This document shows positions 51,111-59,919 of a stretch of DNA of 64,000 bases, piece by piece. The notes beneath the pieces are model-generated. The model did not search any database. It was not told where the DNA came from and worked only from the letters and a program-made list of their open reading frames with translations. The stretch lies in the NCBI RefSeq assembly GCF_003944715.1, contig NZ_RWIT01000001.1, forward strand, positions 889,837 to 953,836, written 5' to 3'. The translations under genes were made by a program, and so were the position numbers. The DNA is from Hymenobacter rigui. GTDB taxonomy: Bacteria > Bacteroidota > Bacteroidia > Cytophagales > Hymenobacteraceae. The first letter of the stretch is position 1. The number at the start of each line of letters is the position of its first letter.

Positions 51111-51204
51111 GGCGTAAGCTTTAGCTTGCGCCGTACGCCACCGAAAACCTGTATTTTCAGCAGCTGGCAGCCGTCAATTACCAGCGCAAGCTAAAGCTTA
51201 CGCC
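51111..51204. repeat. 21-bp inverted repeat in a divergent promoter region
   Basis: Perfect arms ggcgtaagctttagcttgcgc (51111-51131) and its complement (51184-51204) around 52 bases. It lies between the divergent meaB and outer-membrane protein genes, so it is not a terminator. The loop holds TATTTTCA, a weak -7-like word. Confidence 0.65.
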
Positions 51205-51215
51205 TCATTTTCGCT

Positions 51216-52613
51216 ATGAACTTCCCCCGAATTGCCGCCGCGCTGGCCGCCTTCACGCTCAGCACCACGCCTCTGTACGCCCAGAATGAGCTGAGCAACT
51301 TCACGGCTACCGGCCGGGGCGGCGTGGCCACCACCTTCGCCTCCGATTATCAGGCCATTGGGATTAACCCGGCCAACCTGGGCCGGGTGGGCGGGGCCAC
51401 CGTGGCATTTACCATTGGCGAAGTAGGGGCGGGGGCGGCCTCCCAGTCGCTCACGCGGCAGCAGCTGCGTCGGTTTATCATCGATGTAAATCAGCAGCTC
51501 ACACCCGCCGAGAAGCAGGCGCTGGCTACCTCGTTCAACTCCAGCAACGCGCTTAACTTCAATGCCGATGCGACCAGCCTGGCTCTGGCTGTACAGTTGC
51601 CGGTTATCGGGGGTATTGCCATCAGCAACCGGGTGCGCACGGCCGGGCACGTGGGGCTGAATAAAAACGCCGCCGATATTCTGTTTCTGGGACGGGATGC
51701 GCCCATTTATACCGCCACGGCCGCCGGCAATGTGCCGCTGGTGACGGAGGCGCTGGCGGGTACCGAAATGCAGTTCTCGGTGCTGAATGAGTACAACATT
51801 GCCTGGGGCACGCGCCTGCTCGATTTGCCCTTGTTCCAGCTCTCGGCCGGGGCAGGCTACCGCTACATTCAGGGCATTGGCATTGTGGATGTGCGCGTGC
51901 AGCCCGGCGACCTGAAGGCGTACAGCTCCATGTCGCCGGTGTTTGACATCGACTACGGTAACCTCGTGGCTAACCCCAACTTCAACCTGCGCACCGGCAA
52001 CGGCCTGAACCCGGTGGGCAAAGGCCACGGGTTCGATTTGGGGGTGGCGGCCGAGGTAGGCAAAACCCTGCGCCTGGGCCTGGCCGTTACCGACATCGGC
52101 CAGATGACCTGGACCGGCAACCTGCTCACGGCCAACGACCAAAAGCTGAAACGGCTGAAATCAAGCGGTGTAGGAAGCTATAACTTCATCAAGGAAGCCG
52201 CCGAAATATTCGCCTCCGGCTCCGACAGCCTGTTTCAGTACCAGACGGGCCAGGAGCGCCGCGCCGACCTGCCTACCAAGCTGCGGGCCGGGGCCGGCCT
52301 GCGCCTGAGCGAGTATTTTGAAGTGGGCCTGGATGTGACCATGCCGCTCAACGCAGTAGCCGGTAACATCCCCTCCACTTTCATAGGGGCTGGTATCGAC
52401 TACAAGCCGGTGAAATGGCTGCGCCTGAGCAGCGGCCTCACGGGCGGGGCCGGCTACGGTTTCAGTGTGCCGCTGGGCTTCACACTGGTTACTTCCTTCT
52501 ACGAAGCCGGCCTCAGCACCCGTGACGTGGCGGGACTGGTCACTTCCGAGCACCCGTACCTGTCGGCGGCCGGCGGGTTTCTGCGGTTCAAGCTCGGCGG
52601 GAAAAGCCAGTAG
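51216..52613 (+). CDS. DUF5723-family outer-membrane protein
   Basis: 465 residues. Signal peptide MNFPRIAAALAAFTLSTTPLYAQ. The mature protein shows a FadL/OmpP1-like pattern: TATGRGGVATTFASDYQAIG followed by NPANLGRVGG, then many amphipathic strands (GYRYIQGIGIVDVRVQ, FFEVGLDVTMPL-like) and a short end GGFLRFKLGG. I place it in DUF5723. A barrel that moves small hydrophobic molecules is possible. It starts just after the 51111-51204 repeat. Confidence 0.78.
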   Translation: MNFPRIAAALAAFTLSTTPLYAQNELSNFTATGRGGVATTFASDYQAIGINPANLGRVGGATVAFTIGEVGAGAASQSLTRQQLRRFIIDVNQQLTPAEKQALATSFNSSNALNFNADATSLALAVQLPVIGGIAISNRVRTAGHVGLNKNAADILFLGRDAPIYTATAAGNVPLVTEALAGTEMQFSVLNEYNIAWGTRLLDLPLFQLSAGAGYRYIQGIGIVDVRVQPGDLKAYSSMSPVFDIDYGNLVANPNFNLRTGNGLNPVGKGHGFDLGVAAEVGKTLRLGLAVTDIGQMTWTGNLLTANDQKLKRLKSSGVGSYNFIKEAAEIFASGSDSLFQYQTGQERRADLPTKLRAGAGLRLSEYFEVGLDVTMPLNAVAGNIPSTFIGAGIDYKPVKWLRLSSGLTGGAGYGFSVPLGFTLVTSFYEAGLSTRDVAGLVTSEHPYLSAAGGFLRFKLGGKSQ

Positions 52614-52650
52614 GCGGTGAAGTGGTGATTGAACGAGTTGTGAGTGGCGG

Positions 52651-52818
52651 AACCGTCATTGCGAGCAAAGCGAAGCAATCCGTCCTTTTCAGGGTGCTAA
52701 GCCCTAAACAAGCAGAAAGCCCCTGACGTCCGTGTTGGCGTCAGGGGCTTTTGAATAGGTCAGGGTTCAGCGCTGCGTCAAGGAAGGATTGCTTCGGCTC
52801 TGCCTCGCAATGACGGTT
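52651..52818. repeat. Long hairpin, GTCATTGCGAGC core, with inner terminator
   Basis: Outer arms 52651-52681 (aaccgtcattgcgagcaaag...) and 52786-52818 pair imperfectly. Between them, 52716-52752 is a strong stem (aaagcccctgacg/cgtcaggggcttt). The inner stem serves the plus-strand outer-membrane gene; the outer core relates it to the 36467 and 60437 repeats. It separates convergent genes. Confidence 0.6.
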
Positions 52819-52850
52819 TTTCCTCACAATTTCACCCTTCACAATTTAAC

Positions 52851-53951
52851 CTACTTCCCCGGCTCAGTGATGAAGTTGGGGAGGCCGAGCTTGCTGCGGC
52901 GGCCGCCTAGTTTCAGACCGTCGTCCACGTATTTGGCGGCGTCAGAGTTGGGGTTCTGGATGATGCCCAGGAACTGGTTGTCCTCACGGGCCACGTAGAT
53001 ATTGCCGTCGGGAGCGCGCTGCAGGGTGCCTACTTTGCGGTTAGCCGATTTGCCGATGACGGTGGCCTTGCCCGTTTTCAGATCGAACTGGTACACCTGG
53101 GCCTGGCCGCCGCCCTCGCCGTTGCTGGAGCCGTAGAGCTTCGAGCCATCCGGCGAAAATTCCACGCCGTAGGCTTCGGGGTAGGGGGCAAAGGCTTTTA
53201 CATTCTTCACCTGGCCGGTGCTGCGGTCAAAGTCGAACACCTCATACTTGTTGGCCTCGCGCCACAAAGCCACGGCTAGCTTACGGCCATCGGGGGAGAA
53301 TTTCATGGCGCCAATGGCGTTGCGGCCGGGGCCGGCGTGCATGCTGCCCACGTTGCTCATGATGGGCTTGCTCTGCACCCCGTCGGCGGTTACCAGGTAG
53401 CTCACGAAGGCGTTGGAGTTCCAGCGGTGGGCCACCACCCACACGTCGCGGCCGTTCTGGTGGCGCACGGCGGCCAGCTTCTCGGCCACGGGCGTAATGA
53501 GCAGCGCATTGGCCCGGGGTACGTCACCGAGGCCGTTTTCGCGGGTCATGTCTACCACTGAGTAGCGCAGGCCGTTGGAGCCACCCTGGGCCCCCACGGT
53601 AAACACGTAAAACACGTTGCCGGAGCCGGGGTCGGGCACGATGAGGGCGCTCTGGGTGCTGGAGTTGGAGCCCATCAGCTTGCGGCCGTTGGGCATTACC
53701 TGGTGCTGGCGGTTGAACACAAACTCGCCGTTGGTGTAGAACAGCAGCTGGCCCTGCTGGTTGGTGGCCACGGCCGAGCCCTCGTAGGTGGTCATTTTGC
53801 TGGTGAGCAGCGGAGTCGGCGCACTGCCATCGGCCGGAAACTGCAGCCCGGCCTGCTGCCCAAACAGCCAGATGGATTGCTCGCGCTGGGCCAGAACCGC
53901 GCCCGGCAGCAGCAACGCCAGCAGCAGCGGCAGGAAAGAAAGTCGTTTCAT
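52851..53951 (-). CDS. Secreted beta-propeller protein
   Basis: 366 residues from MKRLSFLPLLLALLLPGAVL (signal peptide; mature start near QREQ). Repeated units such as GAMKFSPDGRKLAVALW, GVEFSPDGSKLYGSS and QRAPDGNIYVARED are PD40/SMP-30-like propeller blades. SIWLFGQQAGLQF at the mature N-terminus is typical of Bacteroidota surface proteins that often end in a T9SS-type domain, but here no sorting domain is present. Binding or scaffold role likely, ligand unknown. Confidence 0.7.
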   Translation of the reverse strand: MKRLSFLPLLLALLLPGAVLAQREQSIWLFGQQAGLQFPADGSAPTPLLTSKMTTYEGSAVATNQQGQLLFYTNGEFVFNRQHQVMPNGRKLMGSNSSTQSALIVPDPGSGNVFYVFTVGAQGGSNGLRYSVVDMTRENGLGDVPRANALLITPVAEKLAAVRHQNGRDVWVVAHRWNSNAFVSYLVTADGVQSKPIMSNVGSMHAGPGRNAIGAMKFSPDGRKLAVALWREANKYEVFDFDRSTGQVKNVKAFAPYPEAYGVEFSPDGSKLYGSSNGEGGGQAQVYQFDLKTGKATVIGKSANRKVGTLQRAPDGNIYVAREDNQFLGIIQNPNSDAAKYVDDGLKLGGRRSKLGLPNFITEPGK

Positions 53952-54069
53952 ACAGAGCAGAAAGTGTGTGGAGGCGTAGATATGCAATTTCGTGCCAGAG
54001 TTTTACCAGCCGATAATCGGAATAAGATGGTACTGTAGCCGTCAACTACGATGACCAAGACGACCGGCT

Positions 54070-54627
54070 CTAGACGGCAAATTCGCCGGCCAGCAGCCGC
54101 GGAATCAGGGGTTGGATGATGCGGTAACTGGCCCCCCACAGCTGGTAGCCGCCCTCCAGCCGGTAGAAGGGTACCCGGCGCGGACCCGGCCAGCCGGCCA
54201 GTTCCCAGATTTCTTCCGTATGGTTGGCCGCGTCGGCCAGGTAGCGCAGCGGAATTTCCAGCACCTCATTAATTTCGGAAGTTTGCCACTGCCAGGTTTC
54301 CGGCCGGCGGATACGGCCCAGAAACGGACTGATACGGAATCCGGAAGGTACCGGTACCGTGGGCAGGGCCGCCAGAACCTCCACGCTGGCCGGGGGCAGG
54401 TACACCTCTTCGAATGCTTCACGCAGGGCCGTAGCCTGCAGATTTTCGTCCTGGGGCTCGTGCTTGCCCCCGGGAAATGCCAGTTGCCCGCCGTGTACGC
54501 CAAAGGCCGCCCGGCGCACCATTACTACCTGCAGCTCATCGGCCGCATCACGGAAAACGGGGACCAGTACGGCAGAGGCCCGCAGGTGTGCGGGAATCGG
54601 GAAATCATGAATGGAAAGCTCGGACAT
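54070..54627 (-). CDS. Nudix hydrolase, CoA-pyrophosphatase type
   Basis: 185 residues. RAAFGVHGGQLAFPGGKHEP, read with QDENLQATALREAFEEVYL, gives both the UPF0035 pattern (HxGQxxFPGG) of CoA diphosphatases and the Nudix box GX5EX7REXXEE. The usual Gly at the box end is replaced (EEVYL). It should split CoA or a related nucleotide derivative into phosphopantetheine-type and AMP-type products. Start at 54627 is ATG. Same orientation as the L,D-transpeptidase-like gene upstream, 41 bases apart. Confidence 0.85.
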   Translation of the reverse strand: MSELSIHDFPIPAHLRASAVLVPVFRDAADELQVVMVRRAAFGVHGGQLAFPGGKHEPQDENLQATALREAFEEVYLPPASVEVLAALPTVPVPSGFRISPFLGRIRRPETWQWQTSEINEVLEIPLRYLADAANHTEEIWELAGWPGPRRVPFYRLEGGYQLWGASYRIIQPLIPRLLAGEFAV

Positions 54628-54668
54628 GGTGCAAAGTACGCAGTGCTTTGGCCGTGCGTTCCGGCAGC

Positions 54669-55424
54669 TCAGCGCACGGCGTATACTCCGTCGGCCGTAA
54701 CGGTTATGCTGGGTAGCTCATGCGTGGCTTCAAAAGCCTCATACCCAACGGCCAGTTGCTGCCAAAACCCCAGATGAGGGCTGGCCATACGCCGAGCCAG
54801 GTTATCAGCCGTCAGCTCAAACGGGAAAATATGAACCGGAATACTGGCCTGGCCGGCACTGCGCGCCTCTACGGCCAGCACGTACAGCTCCCGGATTCCC
54901 TCATCCGTGATGGGCAGGCAGCCGATGGTTTCGTTGGAGCCATGGATGAAAATGTCGTTGCCGGGGTCCCGGAAACCGGCCCGAAACTGGTCGGCGGCGT
55001 TGGGATAGTCGAGGCCCAGGGAGAGGTGGTATTTGCTGTCGGGATTGAAGCGGTTGATGGTGTAAAACCCTTCCGGAATCTGTCCGTCGCCGGCCTGCCG
55101 CTTGGGGCCCAGCGTGCCCGAGGTGCCCGCCAGCCGGAACGTGCGCAACAGTACAAACTGCCCTTCGCCTGCATTCCGGCCCCAGGCCTCCACCCGGCGG
55201 CCTACTTTGAACGCCCGCAGAAACAGCTCCAGCCTGCCGGGGGCCAAACCATTGCGGCGCAGCAGCGTCGCGGTAGCCGTTTCGTAGGCAGAGTAGGCGG
55301 CCCGCACGCGCGGAAACTGCAGCTGGTTGGTCCGGAAGACCGGGTCGGGTTCGGGGGTGCGCACCGAGGAGCGCGCGGCCAACGCCGCCAGCAACGCCGC
55401 GGCCAGCAATAGAAGCAAACGCAT
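54669..55424 (-). CDS. L,D-transpeptidase-like (YafK-type) envelope protein
   Basis: 251 residues. Signal peptide MRLLLLLAAALLAALAARSS. The catalytic YkuD-type signature is NDIFIHGSNETIGCLPITDE (conserved His, Gly and Cys). The preceding IPEGFYTINRFNPDSKYHLS is the family substrate loop. Relatives modify peptidoglycan peptide links or, for DpaA/YafK, cut lipoprotein-peptidoglycan links; which applies is unclear. Start at 55424 gives the signal peptide; a frame to 55469 adds 15 residues. Confidence 0.82.
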   Translation of the reverse strand: MRLLLLLAAALLAALAARSSVRTPEPDPVFRTNQLQFPRVRAAYSAYETATATLLRRNGLAPGRLELFLRAFKVGRRVEAWGRNAGEGQFVLLRTFRLAGTSGTLGPKRQAGDGQIPEGFYTINRFNPDSKYHLSLGLDYPNAADQFRAGFRDPGNDIFIHGSNETIGCLPITDEGIRELYVLAVEARSAGQASIPVHIFPFELTADNLARRMASPHLGFWQQLAVGYEAFEATHELPSITVTADGVYAVR

Positions 55425-55557
55425 ATGTAGGGGGGAGATATAGTGGCCAGCGCAGCGGCCTGGCCTCAAAACGGCAGCAGGTACCGGTTTCGTATAGCGC
55501 TGAATAGATATTCAAGAAAGATAATTATCCTTCAGCACCGTTTTGCGTACCGCCCTT

Positions 55558-56559
55558 ATGTCTGCCGCCGTCCCTCCCGTTTCTTACCAGCCCGACCCCC
55601 TGGGTCCTGATTTTGAACAGCTGAATCTGATGCAGCCGCCCGATTATGAGGGGCCAGTACGGGCGGTACTGGTACGTTGCCGCCGCGTTCTGCCCACTCC
55701 CGCAGCGGGCCGGGCCGTGCTGTACGTGCACGGCTTCAACGACTACTTTTTCCAGCGTGAAATGGCCCTGGAGTACACGGCGCACGGCTACCAGTTCTAC
55801 GCCCTCGATTTGCGCAAGTACGGCCGGGCCCTGCTGCCCCATCAGCAGCCCAACACGGTGCGTAACCTGCAGGAATATTTTCCCGACCTGGATGCAGCCC
55901 TGGCCCAGATCCAGGCGGAAGGCTACACCGAGGTGCTGTTGAGCGGCCATTCTACCGGTGGCCTTATTACGGCGCTGTATGTAGCCCAGCGGCAGCCTTC
56001 GCAGGTGAAGGCGCTGGTGCTGAATAGTCCGTTTCTGGAGCTGCATCAGTCGTGGCTGCGGCGGCACGTGGCGGTACCGGTGGCCGTAGCCCTGGGTGCC
56101 TACTGGCCCACCATGTCCCTGCCCGCCGGCCTGCCCGATACCTACGGCCAGAGCCTGCACCGGGCCTACCGGGGCCAGTGGGAGTATGAGCTGGCCTGGA
56201 AGCCCAACCACGTATTCCCGGTAAATGCCGGCTGGCTGCGGGCCATCCGGCAGGGCCAGGCCCAGGTGCGGCGGGGCCTGCAGCTGCCCCTGCCGGTGCT
56301 GGTGCTGCACTCCGACCACACCGCCTCCGGCCGCCGCTGGCACGAGGACTTTCAGCGGGCCGATATTGTGCTGAATGTGGCGCACATCCGGCAGTTGGCT
56401 CCGCGCCTCGGCCCACATGTAACCGTGCAGGCCGTGCCAGGGGCAGTACATGATGTGTTCCTGTCGGCTCCGGCCGTGCGGGCGGAGGCCTACCGCCAGT
56501 TGTTTGAGTGGCTGGCGGTAGAACTGGCTGCAGCCCCAGCTGTTACCACCGCCCTATGA
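55558..56559 (+). CDS. Alpha/beta hydrolase (serine aminopeptidase S33-like)
   Basis: 333 residues. The fold is shown by AVLYVHGFNDYFFQREMALE (oxyanion region), VLLSGHSTGGLITALYVAQR with the nucleophile Ser in GHSTGG, LVLHSDHTASGRRWHED (acid) and AVHDVFLS (His). This resembles monoacylglycerol lipase/lysophospholipase-type hydrolases. No signal peptide, so cytoplasmic. Start MSAAVPPVSY at 55558. It overlaps the DUF4174 gene by four bases (ATGA). Confidence 0.82.
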   Translation: MSAAVPPVSYQPDPLGPDFEQLNLMQPPDYEGPVRAVLVRCRRVLPTPAAGRAVLYVHGFNDYFFQREMALEYTAHGYQFYALDLRKYGRALLPHQQPNTVRNLQEYFPDLDAALAQIQAEGYTEVLLSGHSTGGLITALYVAQRQPSQVKALVLNSPFLELHQSWLRRHVAVPVAVALGAYWPTMSLPAGLPDTYGQSLHRAYRGQWEYELAWKPNHVFPVNAGWLRAIRQGQAQVRRGLQLPLPVLVLHSDHTASGRRWHEDFQRADIVLNVAHIRQLAPRLGPHVTVQAVPGAVHDVFLSAPAVRAEAYRQLFEWLAVELAAAPAVTTAL

Positions 56560-56993
56560 AAACCTGCCGATTGCTTCCGCTCCTGCTGATGGGGCTGAGC
56601 GCACTGGCGGCCCAGGCCCAGGTACCGGCTAATGCCTCTTTGGCGGCTACCGTCAGCGCTGCCAGGTGGCAGTGGCGCATCCTGTTGCTGTGCGCTCCGG
56701 AACCGGACAATGCCGCCTTGCTTCGGCAGCGCCGCCTGCTGGCCCCCGTGCAGCCCCAGCTCACTGCCCGCGACCTGCTGGTACGCGAGGTGGTGTACGA
56801 CCAGCTGTCGGCCGCCGATTTGCGCTATCTGCGGGAGCGGCTGGGTGTGAAAACGAGTGGATTCGTTGTGCTGCTGCTGGGAAAGGATGGGGGCGTAAAG
56901 CGCCGGGAAACAACTCCGTTGCTTCCGGCGCAGCTCTTTTCAACCATTGATGCCATGCCCATGCGCCAGCAGGAAATGCGCCGCAGCAACTAA
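56556..56993 (+). CDS. DUF4174-domain secreted protein
   Basis: 145 residues. Signal peptide MKTCRLLPLLLMGLSALAAQ. The DUF4174 core starts at ARWQWRILLLCAPEPDNA and ends with VLLLGKDGGVKRRETTPL; thioredoxin-like in outline but without Cys pairs. Function of the family is not known. Overlaps the upstream hydrolase stop (ATGA), so the two are co-translated. Confidence 0.75.
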   Translation: MKTCRLLPLLLMGLSALAAQAQVPANASLAATVSAARWQWRILLLCAPEPDNAALLRQRRLLAPVQPQLTARDLLVREVVYDQLSAADLRYLRERLGVKTSGFVVLLLGKDGGVKRRETTPLLPAQLFSTIDAMPMRQQEMRRSN

Positions 56994-57031
56994 GTGGGCC
57001 CCGGCTGAGGTATAGGACGTATTTTCGGGCC

Positions 57032-58189
57032 GTGGTAACCGCTCCGGAGTATGATGTACTGATTGTAGGTGCCGGGCCGGCTGGCTCGGCCTGCGCGCTG
57101 GCGCTGGCGGGCAGCGGCCTGCGGGTGGGGCTGCTGGATAAGGCCTGCTTCCCCCGCGACAAAGTGTGCGGCGACGCCATTCCGGGCCCAACCCTGAAAG
57201 CCCTGGCCCGCCTCAATCCGCTTTATGCCGAGGAGCTGCGCCAGCTTACCCGGCCCCACCGCACCGATGTCTGCATCAGTCGCCTGGTGTCGCCGCAGGG
57301 GCAGCAGATGCGCGTAAGCTGGCAGGCACCAGCGTTCAACAGTCCCCGGCTGCACTTCGATGAGGCCCTGCTCACGCTGGTGCGCCGCCACACGGCCGCC
57401 GAAATCAGGGAAAACAGCCCGGTGAAAAAAGTGGTGGCAACCGCAACGGGTGTAGTCGTAACCCTTGCAGATGGCCGCGTTTTATCGGCCCGGCTGGTGA
57501 TTGGGTGCGACGGGGCCAACTCCGTAGTCGGCCGCTGCCTGGTACCGCACCCGCTCAACCGGCAGCGGCACTGCGCGGCGGTGCGGGCGTATTACCAAGG
57601 CGTAACCGATGCCCCCGAAACCACCAGCGACTTTCTGTTTCTGCGGCGCTACCGGGCGGGGTACTGCTGGGTGTTTCCGGTGGGAAGTGGGCTCTATAAC
57701 GTCGGGTTCGGGATGCTGTCGGAGGATATTGCCCGCGGGAAAGTGGATCTGAAACTGGTACTAAGCGAGCTGCTGAACACTCATCCTGACCTGGCCACGC
57801 GCTTCCGGCACGCCCGGCAGTTGGGGCCGGTGCAGGGCTTCGGGCTGCCGCTGGGCGGCTCCCGTCGGCCGCTTACCGGCCCGCGGGCCCTGCTCTGCGG
57901 GGATGCCGCCGCCCTCATCGACCCGTTGCAGGGCCACGGCATTGATAAGGCGGTTATCAGCGGTATTCTGGCGGCTGAGCACGCCCGGCGCTGCTGTCAG
58001 GCAGAGGATTTCAGCCCGGCTTCGTTGAGAAAGTATGCCGTAGCCGTGGACCAGCGCTTCGGGTCTGAGCTACGGTTTCGTTACGGGCTCATGCGGTGGC
58101 TGGCCCGCGCTCCGTGGGTGGTGGAGGCGGCTTTTCGGCTGAGTCGGTGGCCCTGGCTACAACGGCGGCTGGTGCGGGCGGTAGGGTAG
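57032..58189 (+). CDS. FAD-dependent reductase, geranylgeranyl-reductase family
   Basis: 385 residues. The FAD-binding Rossmann motif is VLIVGAGPAGSACALALA near the N-terminus. FPRDKVCGDAIPG is the conserved CGDxxxG segment of the GGR family, and LLCGDAAALIDPLQGHGI is the second FAD motif. Family members reduce double bonds of prenyl chains or hydroxylate aromatic substrates. The UbiA gene at 273 is far away and no direct link is shown. Start is GTG (57032). TATTTTCG at 57020-57027 could be a -7 box, but that would make the transcript nearly leaderless. Confidence 0.85.
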   Translation: MVTAPEYDVLIVGAGPAGSACALALAGSGLRVGLLDKACFPRDKVCGDAIPGPTLKALARLNPLYAEELRQLTRPHRTDVCISRLVSPQGQQMRVSWQAPAFNSPRLHFDEALLTLVRRHTAAEIRENSPVKKVVATATGVVVTLADGRVLSARLVIGCDGANSVVGRCLVPHPLNRQRHCAAVRAYYQGVTDAPETTSDFLFLRRYRAGYCWVFPVGSGLYNVGFGMLSEDIARGKVDLKLVLSELLNTHPDLATRFRHARQLGPVQGFGLPLGGSRRPLTGPRALLCGDAAALIDPLQGHGIDKAVISGILAAEHARRCCQAEDFSPASLRKYAVAVDQRFGSELRFRYGLMRWLARAPWVVEAAFRLSRWPWLQRRLVRAVG

Positions 58190-58350
58190 GGGCTGCGCGG
58201 CAGCTTGGAGGTAGATTACTGCAGGTCCGCCGGTTTTTCCGTTGGTTGAGCCACCGCTATTTTATCTGTCGAGCTATCCATTTCGGGTGGGCTGCGTACT
58301 GCCCAGACCGGCCATTCGGCTGATTCCGTTTCTGTCACTCTTCTCTATTC

Positions 58351-58839
58351 ATGGATTCTACTGCTTCCCGTCCCGAAGACCAGTTGTTCAATGCCGCCCG
58401 GCAGGGCGATGTAGCTATGCTGCAACAGCTGCTGCACGCCGGCCTCAACGTAAATGCCCAGGATGCCCGTGGCTTCACGCCGTTGGTGCTGGCCGCCTAC
58501 GAAAACCACCTGGAGGCCGCCCGTCTGCTGCTGAAAGCCGGAGCCAACCCCAACCTGCGCGACGCCGCCGGCAACACGGCCCTGATGGGCGTGGCCTTCA
58601 AAGGCTACCCCGAAATGGCCCAGCTGCTCATCGACAACGGAGCCGACCTGAACGCCCGGAACGGCACCGGAGGCACGGCCCTCATGTTTGCCACGATGTT
58701 CAGCCGCCACCACCTCATCACGCTGTTCCTGAACGCCGGGGCCAACGCCGCCCTGCGCGACGCCGAGGGCCGCTCCGCCCGCGACGTGGCCGCGCAGCAA
58801 AACAACGAAGCCGCCCTGGCCCTGCTCCCGCAGGCCTAG
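58351..58839 (+). CDS. Ankyrin-repeat protein
   Basis: 162 residues with four ankyrin repeats, recognised by the recurring pattern GFTPLVLAAYENHLEAARLL, then LKAGANPNLRDAAGNTALMG and DNGADLNARNGTGGTALMFA. The first unit starts at NAARQGDVAMLQQLLHAGLN. There is no other domain, so it should be a protein-binding module in the cytoplasm. Start ATG at 58351. Partner unknown. Confidence 0.9.
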   Translation: MDSTASRPEDQLFNAARQGDVAMLQQLLHAGLNVNAQDARGFTPLVLAAYENHLEAARLLLKAGANPNLRDAAGNTALMGVAFKGYPEMAQLLIDNGADLNARNGTGGTALMFATMFSRHHLITLFLNAGANAALRDAEGRSARDVAAQQNNEAALALLPQA

Positions 58840-58880
58840 TCGGCCACCTAGTAGACTGAGTAGGTACCGAAGTGGTTTGC

Positions 58881-58933
58881 TGCTACCCAGAACGTCATGC
58901 AGAGCGCAGCGAAGCATGACATTCTGGGTAGCA
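58881..58933. repeat. Palindromic repeat, GTCATGCAGAGCGCAGCG core
   Basis: 20-bp arms (tgctacccagaacgtcatgc) with one mismatch and a 13-base loop. It shares the AACGTCATNC start with the repeats at 36467, 33289 and 60437. It lies between convergent genes 58351 (plus) and 58954 (minus). Confidence 0.65.
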
Positions 58934-58953
58934 CAATTACCTGCCGAACTAAA

Positions 58954-59688
58954 TTACAACTCACCCAGCGTCAGCGTTTCGCCGGGTTGCAGCGGGTGCA
59001 CTGTTACGGCCGCCTCGGCGGCTAAGTGCTGCCGCAGCTGCTCAGGCGTGCCCACTAACGACGGGAACGTGCCGTAGTGAAACGGCACCACGTGGCGCAC
59101 GCCCAGCAGCCGGGCGGCGTGGGCGGCCTCCAACGGCCCCATTGTGTACCGGTCGCCGATGGGCAATAGGGCCACGGTGGGCTGGTACAGCTCAGCCAGC
59201 AGGCGCATATCCCCGAACAAAGCCGTGTCGCCGGCAGCGTAGAGCACGGTACCATCAGAGAAGCGCAGGATAAACCCTACGCCCTCGTGCTGGTGGCTGG
59301 TGGTACCGTCGGGGCGGTCTACGTGGGCGGCGTGGTGGGCTACGGTCATGGTCAGGCGCACATTCAGTAGGTCAATGCTGCCGCCCACGTTCATGGCCTC
59401 GCACTGGGCGGCCGGCACGCCCTGTTCCTGCAGGTAAAACCGCACGGGCGCGGGGGCCGCTACTTTGGCTCCGGTACGGGCCAGCAGGGCCGGCAGGTCG
59501 GCATCCATATGGTCGTCGTGGCCGTGGGTGAGCAGAATGAGGTCGGCGCGCTCGGGGTGGCACAACTCTGCCGGTACGTAAGGGTTGTTGCTGAGCCAGG
59601 GGTCTAGCAGGATGACGCGGCCCTCGGGCGTGGTAATGCGGAAGCTGGCGTGGCCGAGTAGCTGGAGCTGCGTGGAGGCAGAGGTCAT
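58954..59688 (-). CDS. UPF0173-type metal-dependent hydrolase (MBL fold)
   Basis: 244 residues from MTSASTQLQLLGHASFRI. The metal site is LTHGHDDHMDADL (HxHxDH), then VAHHAAHVD, YAAGDTALFGDM and VPFHYGTFPSL. This is the pattern of the small UPF0173 metallo-beta-lactamase-fold hydrolases; the substrate is not known. Start at 59688 was chosen because upstream residues are Pro/Arg-rich and unlike the family. Confidence 0.88.
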   Translation of the reverse strand: MTSASTQLQLLGHASFRITTPEGRVILLDPWLSNNPYVPAELCHPERADLILLTHGHDDHMDADLPALLARTGAKVAAPAPVRFYLQEQGVPAAQCEAMNVGGSIDLLNVRLTMTVAHHAAHVDRPDGTTSHQHEGVGFILRFSDGTVLYAAGDTALFGDMRLLAELYQPTVALLPIGDRYTMGPLEAAHAARLLGVRHVVPFHYGTFPSLVGTPEQLRQHLAAEAAVTVHPLQPGETLTLGEL

Positions 59689-59919
59689 AAGCGGATAAAA
59701 CGGGAATAGAGGGCAGAAGCAGCAAAGTAACGCCGCAGGCCGGATTAGCGGCCGGGGGCGTGGGCGAAGAAATGCGGCGGTTGGTCGGTTTTTCTGCGGG
59801 CTTGCTGGATTCCGGCCCAACGCGGCCCATCTGCGGCACTGGGTTTGAATGAAGGCAGATCAGAACGCACGGTTCTGACACACACTTTCCTTCGACTTTC
59901 ACCTTTAGTTCAAGTACCC

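Noticed and set aside
57020..57027. TATTTTCG as a promoter for the FAD reductase
   Set aside because: It would leave almost no leader before the GTG at 57032; readthrough from the upstream pair is at least as likely.
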